This document shows positions 9,999 through 18,715 of a stretch of DNA of 64,000 nt, one piece after another. Location: the NCBI GenBank assembly GCA_965246765.1, contig CBDFFJ010000008.1, forward strand, positions 124,001 through 188,000, given 5' to 3'. The position numbers and the translations under genes are program-made. The notes under the pieces were generated by a model. It saw nothing but the letters and a program-made list of their open reading frames with translations, was not told where the DNA came from and made no database searches. The stretch is from UBA1952 sp965246765 (lineage in GTDB: Bacteria > Bacteroidota > Bacteroidia > Chitinophagales > Chitinophagaceae). The first letter of the stretch is position 1, and each line of letters opens with the position of its first letter.

Positions 9999-10720
9999 AT
10001 GGCAAATACAATCCTGCACAAAGCAGACACACGCGGCGTGGCCGACTTCGGCTGGCTGAACAGCCACCAAATTTTTCATTCGGAGCCTACAGCAATCCGG
10101 ATAGAATTCACTTCGGCGCGCTCCGCGTGCTGAACGACGACATCGTGGCGGCGGGCGGCGGCTTCGGCGCACATCCGCACGACAATATGGAAATCATCTC
10201 CATCGCGCTGGAAGGCGAGCTGGAGCATAAAGACTCTATGGGCAACACAAGGGTCATCAGGCAGGGAGACGTGCAGGTGATGAGCGCCGGCACGGGCATC
10301 CGCCATAGCGAGTACAACAAGAATGCGGACAGGCCCGTGAAGTTTCTCCAGATCTGGGTCATCCCGAAAGAACGGAATGTGCAGCCCCGCTACGATCAGA
10401 TAAGCCTCGCTCCCGATGCAACGCGCAACAAGCTGCTGCAGATATTGTCGCCGGCTGACGGCGAGGAGGGCGTATGGATTCACCAGGATGCCTGGTTCCA
10501 CCTCGGTAGGTTTGACCGGGATTTTAGTACCACTTACAGCCTGAAAAAGCAGGGCAACGGCATCTATGCTTTTGTCTTATCCGGCGCCTTCAACGTGGCC
10601 GGTCAGACGCTTGCCGCCCGCGACGGCTTTGGCATTTGGGATATAGAGACGCTGGAAATCAAGGCAGAATCGCAGGACGCGGAGATTCTGCTGATGGAAG
10701 TGCCCATGGAGCTTTCATAG
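9999..10720 (+). CDS. Pirin-family protein, one-base frameshift near its start
   Basis: Cupin-fold pirin-like protein of about 240 residues. The N-terminus MANTILHKADTRGVADFGWL is in the frame of the ATG at 9999, but the rest (FGAYSNPDRIHFGALRVLND, HPHDNMEI metal-binding block, GTGIRHSEYN) is in another frame. The switch falls in the run of five T at 10072-10076; six T would restore one continuous frame through the expected family sequence HQIFSFGAYSNP. So either the gene is broken by a one-base loss or the sequence has a homopolymer error. Pirins bind a metal ion and some are quercetinases or regulators; the role here is unknown. It ends three bases before the convergent helicase gene. Confidence 0.85.
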
Positions 10721-10723
10721 TCC

Positions 10724-12058
10724 TCAGCGCGCGAGGACGATCTTGACTTTCTTGCCTTTGATCTTTTCGCCCTTAATGGCCTCCAGAAGCTCGCCCGCTT
10801 TGGAGCGCCGCACGGCTACGAAGGCGAAAAAGTCTTTTACCTCAATCAGGCCTATCTCTTCCTGGCGAAGGCTGCCGACTGCCGAGAGGAAGCCGACAAT
10901 ATCCACTTTATTCACCTTGTCTTTCTTGCCTGCGGCGATGAAGAGCGTCACCCACTGCGGCTTGTCGGGCACTTCAGCGGTTTCTGTAAGCTGCAGTTCC
11001 GTAACCGAGTCCTCCGGGATGTAAGGCGGCAGATACTCGTCAGGTCCAAGCAGCAAAATGGCTGTGCCGGAAGCTTCCATGCGCGCGGTGCGGCCGTTCC
11101 GGTGCGTAAACGCATCTTCCGTGTGTGGCAGATCGTGGTGGATCACGTAGCGGATATGCGGAATGTCCAGGCCGCGTGCTGCCAGATCGGTCGTGACTAA
11201 AAAGTTGGCGCTGCCGTTGCGGAACTTGCACAGGGCCGTGTCCCGCTCCTGCTGCTCCAGGGCTCCGTGGTAATACACGCAGACAATGCCGCGCTCGCGC
11301 AGGGCCTCCGCAGTGCGGGCCACGCCTTCACGGTGATTAAGGAAGATAATGGTGGGTCGGGCGCCCAGCTGGCAAAGGAGCGGAAACAGCGTCTCTATCT
11401 TCTCCCGCTCGCTGCTGCGCAACACCTGAATTGCCAGCTCCATGCCTTCGGCAACGGGCGCATCATCGCCGTATTGCAGGCGGAACGCATCTGTGGCGCC
11501 TACAAAAGCTGGAATTTCAACCGCTTCAGTAGCTGAAGTAAGGATACGCTTCTTCAGTCCCGTAAGCGCTGATACCACCTCGCTCATTTCATCTTCAAAG
11601 CCAAGCTCCAGGGATTTGTCAAACTCATCCAGCACCAGCGTGCTGACCGCCGCCGCAGTGATGCTACCCCGGCGGATGTGGTCGGCAAGGCGGCCCGGCG
11701 TACCGATAATCAGGGCCGGCGCCTCACTGAGGCTTTGCTCTTCTATCTCGCGCTTGTGGCCGCCGTAGCAGGTAGTCACCTTGTAGCCGGTCTTCATGGA
11801 TTTCCAGACCGTCTCTATCTGCTGCGCCAGCTCGCGGCTGGGCACTACTATGATAGCCTGCGTGGTTTTAAGCGCCGGCTGCAGCTCCCGCAGCACAGGC
11901 AGCAGAAAAGCCAGAGTCTTACCGGAGCCGGTAGGCGCGCGCAGGATGACGGACGGGTGTGCTGCGGCAGCCTGAAGCGCCTCTGCCTGCATGGGCTTCA
12001 GGTCGGTAAAGCCCGCATGCTCCAGGGCAGCGGCTATTGGATTTTGGGTGGATGGCAT
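10724..12058 (-). CDS. DEAD-box RNA helicase with C-terminal DbpA RNA-binding domain
   Basis: A 444-residue RNA helicase. Motifs in order: Q-like segment TDLKPMQAEAL, Walker A APTGSGKT, PSRELAQQ, TPGRL, motif II LDEFDK (DEFD instead of DEAD), SAT, and DLAARGLDIP with HRNGRTAR. The last 75 or so residues (KVDIVGFLSAVG, IGLIEVKDFFAFVAV, KIKGKKVKIVLAR) match the DbpA RNA-binding fold that in E. coli DbpA recognises 23S rRNA hairpin 92, so a role in large-subunit assembly is likely. The ATG at 12058 is chosen because the helicase core begins right after it. Confidence 0.9.
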   Translation of the reverse strand: MPSTQNPIAAALEHAGFTDLKPMQAEALQAAAAHPSVILRAPTGSGKTLAFLLPVLRELQPALKTTQAIIVVPSRELAQQIETVWKSMKTGYKVTTCYGGHKREIEEQSLSEAPALIIGTPGRLADHIRRGSITAAAVSTLVLDEFDKSLELGFEDEMSEVVSALTGLKKRILTSATEAVEIPAFVGATDAFRLQYGDDAPVAEGMELAIQVLRSSEREKIETLFPLLCQLGARPTIIFLNHREGVARTAEALRERGIVCVYYHGALEQQERDTALCKFRNGSANFLVTTDLAARGLDIPHIRYVIHHDLPHTEDAFTHRNGRTARMEASGTAILLLGPDEYLPPYIPEDSVTELQLTETAEVPDKPQWVTLFIAAGKKDKVNKVDIVGFLSAVGSLRQEEIGLIEVKDFFAFVAVRRSKAGELLEAIKGEKIKGKKVKIVLAR

Positions 12059-12102
12059 GGGTAGCGATTGTAGAGGTGGGACGGCAGGCGCTTTCAAGCA
12101 AA

Positions 12103-12126
12103 AAAAGCCGCCGTTGGGCAGCTTTT
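12103..12126 (-). terminator. Rho-independent terminator of the T9SS cargo gene
   Basis: Inverted repeat AAAAGCCGCC / GGCAGCTTTT with a 4-base loop and one mismatch. On the minus strand the hairpin is followed by a run of T. It lies about 90 bases downstream of the corrected stop of the T9SS cargo gene and upstream of the helicase start. Confidence 0.7.
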
Positions 12127-12212
12127 CGGGGTTACTTATTCATTCAAGCACGGCCTGCGACAAAGCCTCAAAAGGAGGAGGGCAAAGATAGGTCGTGCAC
12201 AGCGGGGCCGCT

Positions 12213-13450
12213 TTACTGTTTGACGAAGCGCGTATTCCATACATGGCCTTCGCCCGTTTTAACGTTAAGATAATACATACCTGGCGGCAAATCGGCGATC
12301 GCTAAGCCTGTCCGGCCAGCCCTGAAAGAGGCGACTGAAGCGTAAACCTCCTGGCCAAGCGTATTAAAATTGATATGCTTACCTGCTCATCAGCTGCTAT
12401 TGACTGCGTTAGCTCAAAGCTTCCGTTGTTAGGGTTTGGGACAATGCCGTACTGCTGCGTCTGCCCGTTGACGCTCTGCAAGCCCGCGGCCCACACCTCC
12501 ACTTTCACCGTATCCTTTGTAACAACACCGCACAGCGTCTGTGTTACCACGTAGCTGGTAGTAATGTTGGGCTTTACCCAAATGCCTGCGCCTGTGCCAA
12601 TAGCGGTGGATGTACCTAAAATATTCCAACTGCATTCCAGGCCCACTTCAGGCGTGCGACCGATAAATACGCTGTCTCCCTTGCCTACGTGTGTGTCTGG
12701 GCCCGCATCTGCGACTATGTTGCTTTCTATAACACTGACGTCGTCTATGAGATATAATCCATAAGCGCTTGAATCATAGAGTCTGCTTTTATCAACTGGC
12801 GTATAAGCCCAAGTTGTATTGGCTTTATCCCGAAAGTTGCCGATTGTAATAAACTGCTCTGTTCCATCAGCTGTAAAAGATCCTTCTATTTTAGTCCAAT
12901 TCATTGTATCGGTGATGATGCCGGAGCTATTGGTTAGCTGAGGTACATATTTAGTCTGAGGCTGATCGCATGTCTTAGTCGTGTCAATTGAGCCATTATC
13001 CAGATACGCACTTAATTCTTTTATCGCGTATGAAGACCCTTCTTCATAACATACCCAAAACGTGATACAGTATCTCTTGCCGGCAGTGAGTCGCTTATAT
13101 AACCTCCCTTGAAGATAATCACGGCGCAGGTTATTAGGTGCTGGAAACAGTTCATCAAAAAATGTGAGAACTTGTGCCATACCTTTTCCAGACTTAGGGT
13201 ATTGCCAAAAGTAAAAATTGGTAGGTACGCTGGCAGCTCCAGTACCACATGTATGTAGATATTCGGGATAGCATCCTCCAGTGGTTACTAGTGGGCTATC
13301 CAAAGCGGACCAACCTGTGGAATAGTTAATTAAGTCATATCCTGTCGGACAAGCACTGTATTGTTCAAAATTTGGATTACGCACATAGTTTATTTGCGCG
13401 AAAGCCTGACTACTTACCAATAATAGCATGGCAAGAAATAAGTATCTCAT
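12213..13450 (-). CDS. T9SS-secreted protein, C-terminal tail shifted by one base
   Basis: Signal peptide MRYLFLAMLLLVSSQAFA, then a mature domain beginning INYVRNPNFEQYSACP, the 'NPxFE' start typical of Bacteroidota carbohydrate-binding or gliding-type surface proteins, a PKD-like segment (ADAGPDTHVGKGDSVFIG), and a type A sorting domain that begins YGIVPNPNNGSFEL. The open frame breaks in this domain and stops at 12302. Adding one base in the A-run at 12366-12369 (T-run on the coding strand) restores NTLGQEVYASVASFRAG, then LPPGMYYLNVKTGEGHVWNT and a normal ending RFVKQ with stop at 12213-12215. As written the protein would lack its secretion signal. Either an assembly error or a real loss of export. 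Confidence 0.8.
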
Positions 13451-13536
13451 GGCTTATTTTTCGCCTTTGTTGGTGTTCCCCACCACGCCACGACCGCCGT
13501 TGCTGCGTCTTATGACCGGTAACGAACCCGCATGAC

Positions 13537-13640
13537 TTAAAGCTCCTGCCGGACAAAGCGCATATTCCATACATAACCTCCTTTGGTTCGGAGCTAAAGA
13601 TAATACATGCCCGCCCCTTATTCAGGTTCTTCACCAGCGC
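13537..13640 (-). pseudogene. Decayed tail of a second T9SS sorting domain
   Basis: On the minus strand this stretch reads NLNKG in one frame and then, after a shift, GMYYL-stop-LRTKGGYVWNMRFVRQEL-stop. This parallels the end of the neighbouring cargo gene (GMYYLNVKTGEGHVWNTRFVKQ) and so is a degenerate copy of a T9SS sorting tail, with a stop and a frame change inside. No matching upstream coding region is left, since the tRNA-type terminator and the mobile element begin just to the right. Confidence 0.6.
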
Positions 13641-13671
13641 GAAAAACCTAGGTAAAGCAGGCCCCAAACAA

Positions 13672-13695
13672 AAAAGCTGCCTGAGGGCAGCTTTT
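13672..13695 (-). terminator. Rho-independent terminator, probably the original one of tRNA-Gln
   Basis: Perfect 10-bp inverted repeat AAAAGCTGCC / GGCAGCTTTT with a 4-base loop, followed on the minus strand by TTTTTTG. It lies directly outside the proposed left end of the mobile element. If the element is removed by joining the two GTAGT cores, this hairpin falls a few bases downstream of tRNA-Gln on the same strand. Confidence 0.7.
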
Positions 13696-13698
13696 AAA

Positions 13699-13707
13699 TC
13701 CTGTAGT
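13699..13707. other. attL core of the integrated element (TCCTGTAGT)
   Basis: TCCTGTAGT here matches TCCTGTGATGTAGT at 44503-44516 beside the tRNA-Gln 3' end, with GTAGT (13703-13707) as the exact shared core. To the right the sequence forms an imperfect dyad (TAGTAGG ... CCTACTG, 13704-13738), as expected for a serine-recombinase site arm. The call rests on the short core, the position and the terminator logic; it has not been tested against an empty site. Confidence 0.6.
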
Positions 13708-13901
13708 AGGCATGACTGACCGAAAGTCGAACCTACTGATTAAGTTTTTTAAAGATGTTTATCCACTCAAACAAGACTTCGGGCAAATCCTGTGACGGCT
13801 TTCCTGAGTGAAAATTTAATGAAATCAGAATCGCAAGATGCTGAAATTAGTTGAAGGGTTGATTGGCTATGATTGATATGGTTGCAGCCCGCATGTACGA
13901 T

Positions 13902-14849
13902 TTAATCTGTTAGCTTTCCGGGTAATTCCATTTCATCTTCTAAAGAGGGGGCAGACCATTCAATTTTGCCACTAGTAACGTTCCCAACTGCCTGCGTCTG
14001 ATAATTGATGGTGGTGTCTGATAATCTTGTTACCAAAAGCCTGTACACCTTTTGGAGCTTCATGTAACTGTCAGCAAAGTCAGGCCGAATAGCCAGGTTG
14101 CAAGTATTGGCACTTGTCGTAAAACTTGGATAGACCAGCATGTCAATTCCCGCATACCCGTATAAAACTTCATCCGCCAGCCATGAAGTCAGGTAGTAAG
14201 GCGGAACCTCACCTACAAATGCCTTTGCCAGAAAATTAGTGATGTGTTCCAATTGCTCAGCTTTGCCAAGCCCTATTTGCTGTGCATATTTACTGACGTG
14301 GTCGAATTGATTTTGAGCTAAATTATACCAAGGATTTCTTGAAGGTATATCAGGCGGCAAAAAACAGCTTATGCGCCATTCACGATTGCACAGAACCCCC
14401 CACTTCCCTAAGTAGATTGTGCTGCCCAAAGCTGGCTTCGTTTCAATCATCGCTGTTCCACCTTGGTCAGAGCAGTAAAACACCGGCTTCCCCATCAAGT
14501 TAGCCCGCCCATTCTGACGACAAAATTGAGATGGCGGATAAGAAAACGTCTTCGGGCAGGTGATGTCCTCACTAATAGCGTCAATGCCTACTCGCGCACG
14601 AAAGGCCGTCAATAGATTGAGCTTATTGCCGTCATAGGCAATGTAGGAGAACGGCTGTAGAATGGCATGACGGAAAAAGGTGTCCCTTATTTCCTGCTGT
14701 GACATCCCAGATTTGTCAACAGACATCAATTCAGCCAAGTTCCGCTGCAATGTCTCCAAGTCAGGGAATCTATTAACCTCCTTTTGAAACTCTTGCTCTG
14801 AAGCTAACGGCTTTTGAAACACCTCGTGAACCGGCACATTCTTATCCAT
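13902..14849 (-). CDS. RES-domain protein (putative NAD-degrading toxin-like enzyme)
   Basis: A 315-residue protein with a RES domain from about residue 80: FRAR (R84, R86), GRANLMGKPVFYCSDQGGTA (R115, S127), IETKP (E136), and later YLTSWLADEVLYGYAGIDM. RES toxins of type II toxin-antitoxin systems degrade NAD+ and are usually about 150-230 residues; this one has an extra N-terminal part of about 80 residues. No Xre/antitoxin partner sits directly next to it. It lies 127 bases downstream of the DUF262 nuclease gene on the same strand, with three GTTACG-type motifs in between, and may be the last gene of the operon that starts at 19471. Confidence 0.75.
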   Translation of the reverse strand: MDKNVPVHEVFQKPLASEQEFQKEVNRFPDLETLQRNLAELMSVDKSGMSQQEIRDTFFRHAILQPFSYIAYDGNKLNLLTAFRARVGIDAISEDITCPKTFSYPPSQFCRQNGRANLMGKPVFYCSDQGGTAMIETKPALGSTIYLGKWGVLCNREWRISCFLPPDIPSRNPWYNLAQNQFDHVSKYAQQIGLGKAEQLEHITNFLAKAFVGEVPPYYLTSWLADEVLYGYAGIDMLVYPSFTTSANTCNLAIRPDFADSYMKLQKVYRLLVTRLSDTTINYQTQAVGNVTSGKIEWSAPSLEDEMELPGKLTD

Positions 14850-14898
14850 CTTGAATTAAATTACTCTCATAATTACGCCTTATTCACTTCTCGATTTT

Positions 14899-14958
14899 GT
14901 TACGCTTACTCATTGTTACCGTAACAAATGATACAACCTATTGCCGGCAAACCGTAAC
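14899..14958. repeat. Cluster of GTTACG/CGTAAC motifs near the left end of the element
   Basis: GTTACG at 14899-14904, CGTAAC at 14920-14925 and CGTAAC at 14953-14958. The first two form an inverted pair GTTACG-N15-CGTAAC, the same geometry as two pairs in the mobility module at 39312-39338 and 39514-39540. The region lies between the DUF262 and RES genes. Likely a protein-binding site; the protein is unknown. Confidence 0.6.
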
Positions 14959-14976
14959 AAATCCACACTGCACGAC

Positions 14977-16680
14977 TCACCTTAAATACATCGCCAATTT
15001 ACCAAGAATCAACTTTGTCCTCTCCGATGCAAAGTCTTCAAATCTGTCCTCGGGCCAAAGACTTTCATCAGTGGGAATGAGGTGGAGCGCCACGAATGCT
15101 GCCTTGTCTTTTACATAGTCAGGATTATTGACCCACTCAGCAAAAGGCTTTCCATTCTTTGTTCCCCGGTTAGTACCATAGTCAAGAAGCTGGAAGTTTT
15201 TAATGCTGTTGATTTTTGCTAAATCATAGCTCTTTCCTTCAAGAATGGATTTGGGCATGATGTGGTCAATATCATTCGTTCTTATTGTTCGTCCCCGGTC
15301 ATACATTAGGTAGTAAACAAACGCGCTGTCAAGCTGTTCAAGATTGTCGCTCGTATAGGACTTGGTAAAAGTGATTGGATGATTGAAATAGACCTGAAAG
15401 AGCTCATCAATCGGAAACGCTTTGTTCTTATGGTACTTGATAGCTTCCAATATCTTCCTTATGCCGGTCTTATACGGTATCCAGCCTGCGCCTTTGCTCC
15501 TGAACACGCCGTTTATCAGAGAGTGATAGAGCCACCGCTTCATGAGCGGAAAATCACCATTCCCTGCATCGTAATTGTCAAAGTAATGTGCTACTCTATC
15601 ATCGTCAATTTGCTTGTGGAATAAGTGGTAGGCGATGAAAAATAGCGGGATAAAGGAGCGGTTGCCATCCTTGTAGTAATCCAGGGTCTTTGAGCACTCC
15701 AGAAAATCCTTAACCGCTTTTATTGTGGCTTTTATCCTTTCCCGGTTCTTGATGGCAAAATCCGCATCCGAGCCTTCAATGGACGCCATTTCCTTGTTGT
15801 AATTATCCTGAAGGAGGAAGATGAGCTTAATAAGGTTGTCCTGCGAAAGCCCGATGTCCTGGTACTTCTCCAACATCTCTTGTAGAAAGCCTTCCATCTC
15901 CCATGAAAAACCTTTCAGGATGGAAGCTACGAGGTCAAAAGACGAAAGCCTTGTCCCGCCATCATTCAATCGCCTGAAAAGCTCAACAATTCTCTGCCTG
16001 TTATCCAGCTCAGGTAATGTCTTATTGATTACCACTTTTGAAATGCCAAGCGTTTCAGAATTTAAGACATTCTCATAGAAGGAGAGCACATTTTCCTCTA
16101 CATGGTCTTTCCGATTGTCGTCGGTAATTCCGAATTGGTCAATCAGCTCCCTTATTACCTGCTTGTACCTTCCCGTATTCTTGAGCTTTTCCAATAGGCC
16201 CTTTACAGGATACCAAAGATGTTCGGGAACAGACCTGTCGGCGTTTTCCTTTGACTGCTTCGGCAGCTTGGCCGCATCGTTTTCAAACTTAAACTCGTAC
16301 TCCATGTTGAAGTCGCTGTAAAGGTCAAAGTAGAGCACTTTACCGTTAATGCTACCCTTAAGGCCGATATAGAATGATTGAAGCCGCTGCTGGCCATCAA
16401 TTACAAATAGTTGCTGCTGCGATAGCTGGTCTATTTGGCGGGATGAAATAAAATTCCCGTCTCGCGTGAAGGGCCGGTAATTGAATAGGGGTTTGCTTTC
16501 CTTCTCTTCTTCAATTACCATCACACCGCCGAAGCTGTCTCCTTTCAAAAGTGTGTCAAAGAGCAGTTCCATCTTTTCTTCAGTCCATACGAGCGAACGT
16601 TGAATAACTGGTAGTACGAATTTTTCTTCTCCAATTTCTGTTACCGCATCTGCTATGCGGTAGGTTTTCCAAATTGCCAT
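14977..16680 (-). CDS. DUF262/DUF1524 (GmrSD-like) nuclease
   Basis: A 567-residue protein with an N-terminal DUF262 ParB-like domain, whose signature DGQQR is at residues 95-99, and a C-terminal DUF1524 HNH-type nuclease region with DIDHIMPKS (from residue 470) and NSIKNFQLLDYGTNRGTKNG. This is the architecture of GmrSD type IV restriction enzymes, which cut modified phage DNA using NTP hydrolysis, and of related phage-defence proteins such as BrxU and SspE. The ATG at 16680 is chosen because the domain starts there. It follows a histidine kinase gene by 28 bases on the same strand, which is unusual for a restriction gene. Confidence 0.85.
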   Translation of the reverse strand: MAIWKTYRIADAVTEIGEEKFVLPVIQRSLVWTEEKMELLFDTLLKGDSFGGVMVIEEEKESKPLFNYRPFTRDGNFISSRQIDQLSQQQLFVIDGQQRLQSFYIGLKGSINGKVLYFDLYSDFNMEYEFKFENDAAKLPKQSKENADRSVPEHLWYPVKGLLEKLKNTGRYKQVIRELIDQFGITDDNRKDHVEENVLSFYENVLNSETLGISKVVINKTLPELDNRQRIVELFRRLNDGGTRLSSFDLVASILKGFSWEMEGFLQEMLEKYQDIGLSQDNLIKLIFLLQDNYNKEMASIEGSDADFAIKNRERIKATIKAVKDFLECSKTLDYYKDGNRSFIPLFFIAYHLFHKQIDDDRVAHYFDNYDAGNGDFPLMKRWLYHSLINGVFRSKGAGWIPYKTGIRKILEAIKYHKNKAFPIDELFQVYFNHPITFTKSYTSDNLEQLDSAFVYYLMYDRGRTIRTNDIDHIMPKSILEGKSYDLAKINSIKNFQLLDYGTNRGTKNGKPFAEWVNNPDYVKDKAAFVALHLIPTDESLWPEDRFEDFASERTKLILGKLAMYLR

Positions 16681-16708
16681 TATTGCTTTTGATAGTGTTG
16701 TGTGTTTA

Positions 16709-17506
16709 TTAGCTCTGCATTTGCGGAGCCTTTGATTTATAGTCAAGATTGAGAGAGACTGCACATCCGGCTCCCGGAGTAGCCTCAACCAAAACTTTAG
16801 TGCCTAAAAGATTTGCTCTATGCTCCATACTCTTGAAGCCAAGTCCCTCCATGTATTTGGAATTGTCTTTATCAAACCCACGGCCGTTGTCGGCAATTTG
16901 CATCCATAAACTTTCAGGGTTGTATTTGATAGATACAACCAACTTCTTAGCGCTTGAGTGTTTGATGCTGTTATGTATTGCCTCTTGAACTATTCTGTAT
17001 AAAAGCAGTTCCTGCTCCGGTTTGAGCGTCTGCGGTTTACCTTTTAGCTCCAATTCGCACTCCATACTTCTTGAAGAAGAAATGTAATCAAGCTCCTTCT
17101 TGATTACCGGGCCTAAGCCGTGCGCGGTTACATAATCACCGTTAAGAGAATAGCTGATGTTGCGAAGGTCATTGCCAATCAACTCAACCAATGAAAAACA
17201 GTTAGAAAGCGCCATCCCGTTGGCTGGGTCGTCTTGCAAGCCTTTAATGTTCATCTGCAAAACGTCTATGTTCTGCGCTACGTTGTCGTGAATCTCCCGC
17301 GAGATTTGACCCATCGCCCGTTCCTGCTCCTCCAGCCTTGCGGACATGAGGTTGAGGTTGTAGTCGTATTTCATCTTCTCCTTCTCTACAAAATGCAAAT
17401 GCAGCCTTCGCTTGTGCATGAACATATAGAAGATGATGAAAAACAGGAAAATCAGAAAAAGGATTCCACCTGAAATCAATATTGGTATGAAATACGAATC
17501 ACTCAT
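16709..17506 (-). CDS. Two-component sensor histidine kinase (NarL/HisKA_3 type)
   Basis: About 265 residues: one N-terminal membrane span (FIPILISGGILFLIFLFFII), a coiled linker, the HisKA_3 dimerisation segment QISREIHDNVAQNI with the phospho-acceptor His at residue 73, and a GHKL ATPase domain with NSIKHSS (N box), DNGRGFD and GLGFKSMEHRA. It has almost no extracellular sensor part, so it may sense through the seven-TM protein encoded upstream. Start at the ATG 17506 overlaps the upstream stop by 8 bases. Its partner is probably the LuxR-type regulator at 18716-19471. Confidence 0.9.
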   Translation of the reverse strand: MSDSYFIPILISGGILFLIFLFFIIFYMFMHKRRLHLHFVEKEKMKYDYNLNLMSARLEEQERAMGQISREIHDNVAQNIDVLQMNIKGLQDDPANGMALSNCFSLVELIGNDLRNISYSLNGDYVTAHGLGPVIKKELDYISSSRSMECELELKGKPQTLKPEQELLLYRIVQEAIHNSIKHSSAKKLVVSIKYNPESLWMQIADNGRGFDKDNSKYMEGLGFKSMEHRANLLGTKVLVEATPGAGCAVSLNLDYKSKAPQMQS

Positions 17507-18152
17507 TGTCAGCGACCCATTTCGGGTAACGTAAATAGACCACAATAAATATAATGTAAGTAATAAGGTTGGCTAATTCAAGCGATAGGCCAACAAGCCA
17601 ACCAGACTTTGGATGCTTTGCATAGAGATATTCGTACAAACCCCAATTGCAAAAAGTAATTGACCAGTAAAATACCAGCGCAATACCAATCCAGAAATGT
17701 GGGCTGCGCGAGAGGCTTTGTTCGGCCTCTTCTATAAAGATGCGCGCAAATGCAAACAATACCATGCTAATAGTTACGATGCCTTCAAAAAACAAGAAGT
17801 AATTATTTGAGCCACTAAGTGGCTGCAAAAAGATGGAGTTAGCGATTCCAACAACTACACCTGCAACACCGATAATTAAGCCAATGCCTTTTGCCCGAAA
17901 CGCTTGAATGCTGCAATTAAAGTAGACTCCGAGAATCAGCAATTCAATAGGGCTGTATATGCCGTACACAGCCATATTGTTATGTTGACGTTTTGCCAGA
18001 ACATAGGCCAAACATTCAGTCACAAAACTTGTACATAGAAGCACTGAAAATACCTTCAGTGATAGGTTTACAGCTTTAAAGCGGAATAAACTCAACAAGC
18101 ATGTGACGAATAAGGTAGTAAGCGTCAGGTAATAAATTACGGAAGTGTCCAC
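17499..18152 (-). CDS. Seven-TM membrane protein of unknown function
   Basis: A 217-residue protein made almost only of hydrophobic helices; I count seven, spanning from VIYYLTLTTLFVTCLLSLF to NLITYIIFIVVYLRY at the C-terminus. No catalytic motif. It lies between the lipoprotein gene (gap 9 bases) and the histidine kinase gene (overlap 8 bases), so it may act as the membrane sensor or input module of the two-component system; this is inference from context. Confidence 0.75.
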   Translation of the reverse strand: MDTSVIYYLTLTTLFVTCLLSLFRFKAVNLSLKVFSVLLCTSFVTECLAYVLAKRQHNNMAVYGIYSPIELLILGVYFNCSIQAFRAKGIGLIIGVAGVVVGIANSIFLQPLSGSNNYFLFFEGIVTISMVLFAFARIFIEEAEQSLSRSPHFWIGIALVFYWSITFCNWGLYEYLYAKHPKSGWLVGLSLELANLITYIIFIVVYLRYPKWVADNE

Positions 18153-18161
18153 AACGGTCAG

Positions 18162-18683
18162 CTATCGCACCAGCAAGTCATTAGACGCCGAGCCGTTCAC
18201 AGGGCACTCGTGAGGGCAAGGCCGCATCTGGTCCATAACCAAATCTACCGGATAAAATACATAGTTGCCTGCATTGTTGTAGCCCGCCATTACCGCAGTC
18301 AGACCATTAATGCCATAGCCACAAGGTTGACCTGCATGGCCTGAATTAATGTAGTCCAGCTTATGTGCGAACATAATCTTCAAATGAGAAATGCTCATTC
18401 CGCTATCGGTAGTCAGATACTTCCTTAATGCATTTGCATCAACAATCAAGGAATGCAGTGAAGTGTCTACTCCGCCTGTCCCTCCTATGCTTGTCAGATA
18501 GCTTTGAATCATCTTGTTAGCCGTGTCAATGGGTATGAAAGCGGTATCTTCCTGGCCAAGACTGAGCGCTGTCGGATGGTTGTTGCTATCTCCCTTTGGA
18601 GTGTTGTTGGAAGTTGTTCCAGGCTGGTTGCAGGCTGTAATAGCAAACAATCCGAGAACCGTGATTGCGATGAACTTTTTCAT
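18162..18683 (-). CDS. Small lipoprotein linked to the two-component system
   Basis: A 173-residue protein with a type II signal peptide: MKKFIAITVLGLFAITAC, lipid attachment at C18. A Ser/Thr/Asn-rich linker follows and then a compact domain with FAHKLDYINSGHAGQPCGYG and a C-terminal CPHEC. No known domain recognised. Gap of 32 bases from the response regulator gene and 9 bases to the seven-TM gene, so part of the same operon; a periplasmic sensing role is possible. Confidence 0.75.
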   Translation of the reverse strand: MKKFIAITVLGLFAITACNQPGTTSNNTPKGDSNNHPTALSLGQEDTAFIPIDTANKMIQSYLTSIGGTGGVDTSLHSLIVDANALRKYLTTDSGMSISHLKIMFAHKLDYINSGHAGQPCGYGINGLTAVMAGYNNAGNYVFYPVDLVMDQMRPCPHECPVNGSASNDLLVR

Positions 18684-18715
18684 ACTGTGGTGTGATGTAT
18701 CTGGGTGAAAGTTGT

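Noticed and set aside
13902..14849. RES protein as part of a classical Xre-RES toxin-antitoxin pair
   Set aside because: No small Xre/ParS antitoxin gene is adjacent; the nearest XRE gene is more than 7 kb away and belongs to another unit.
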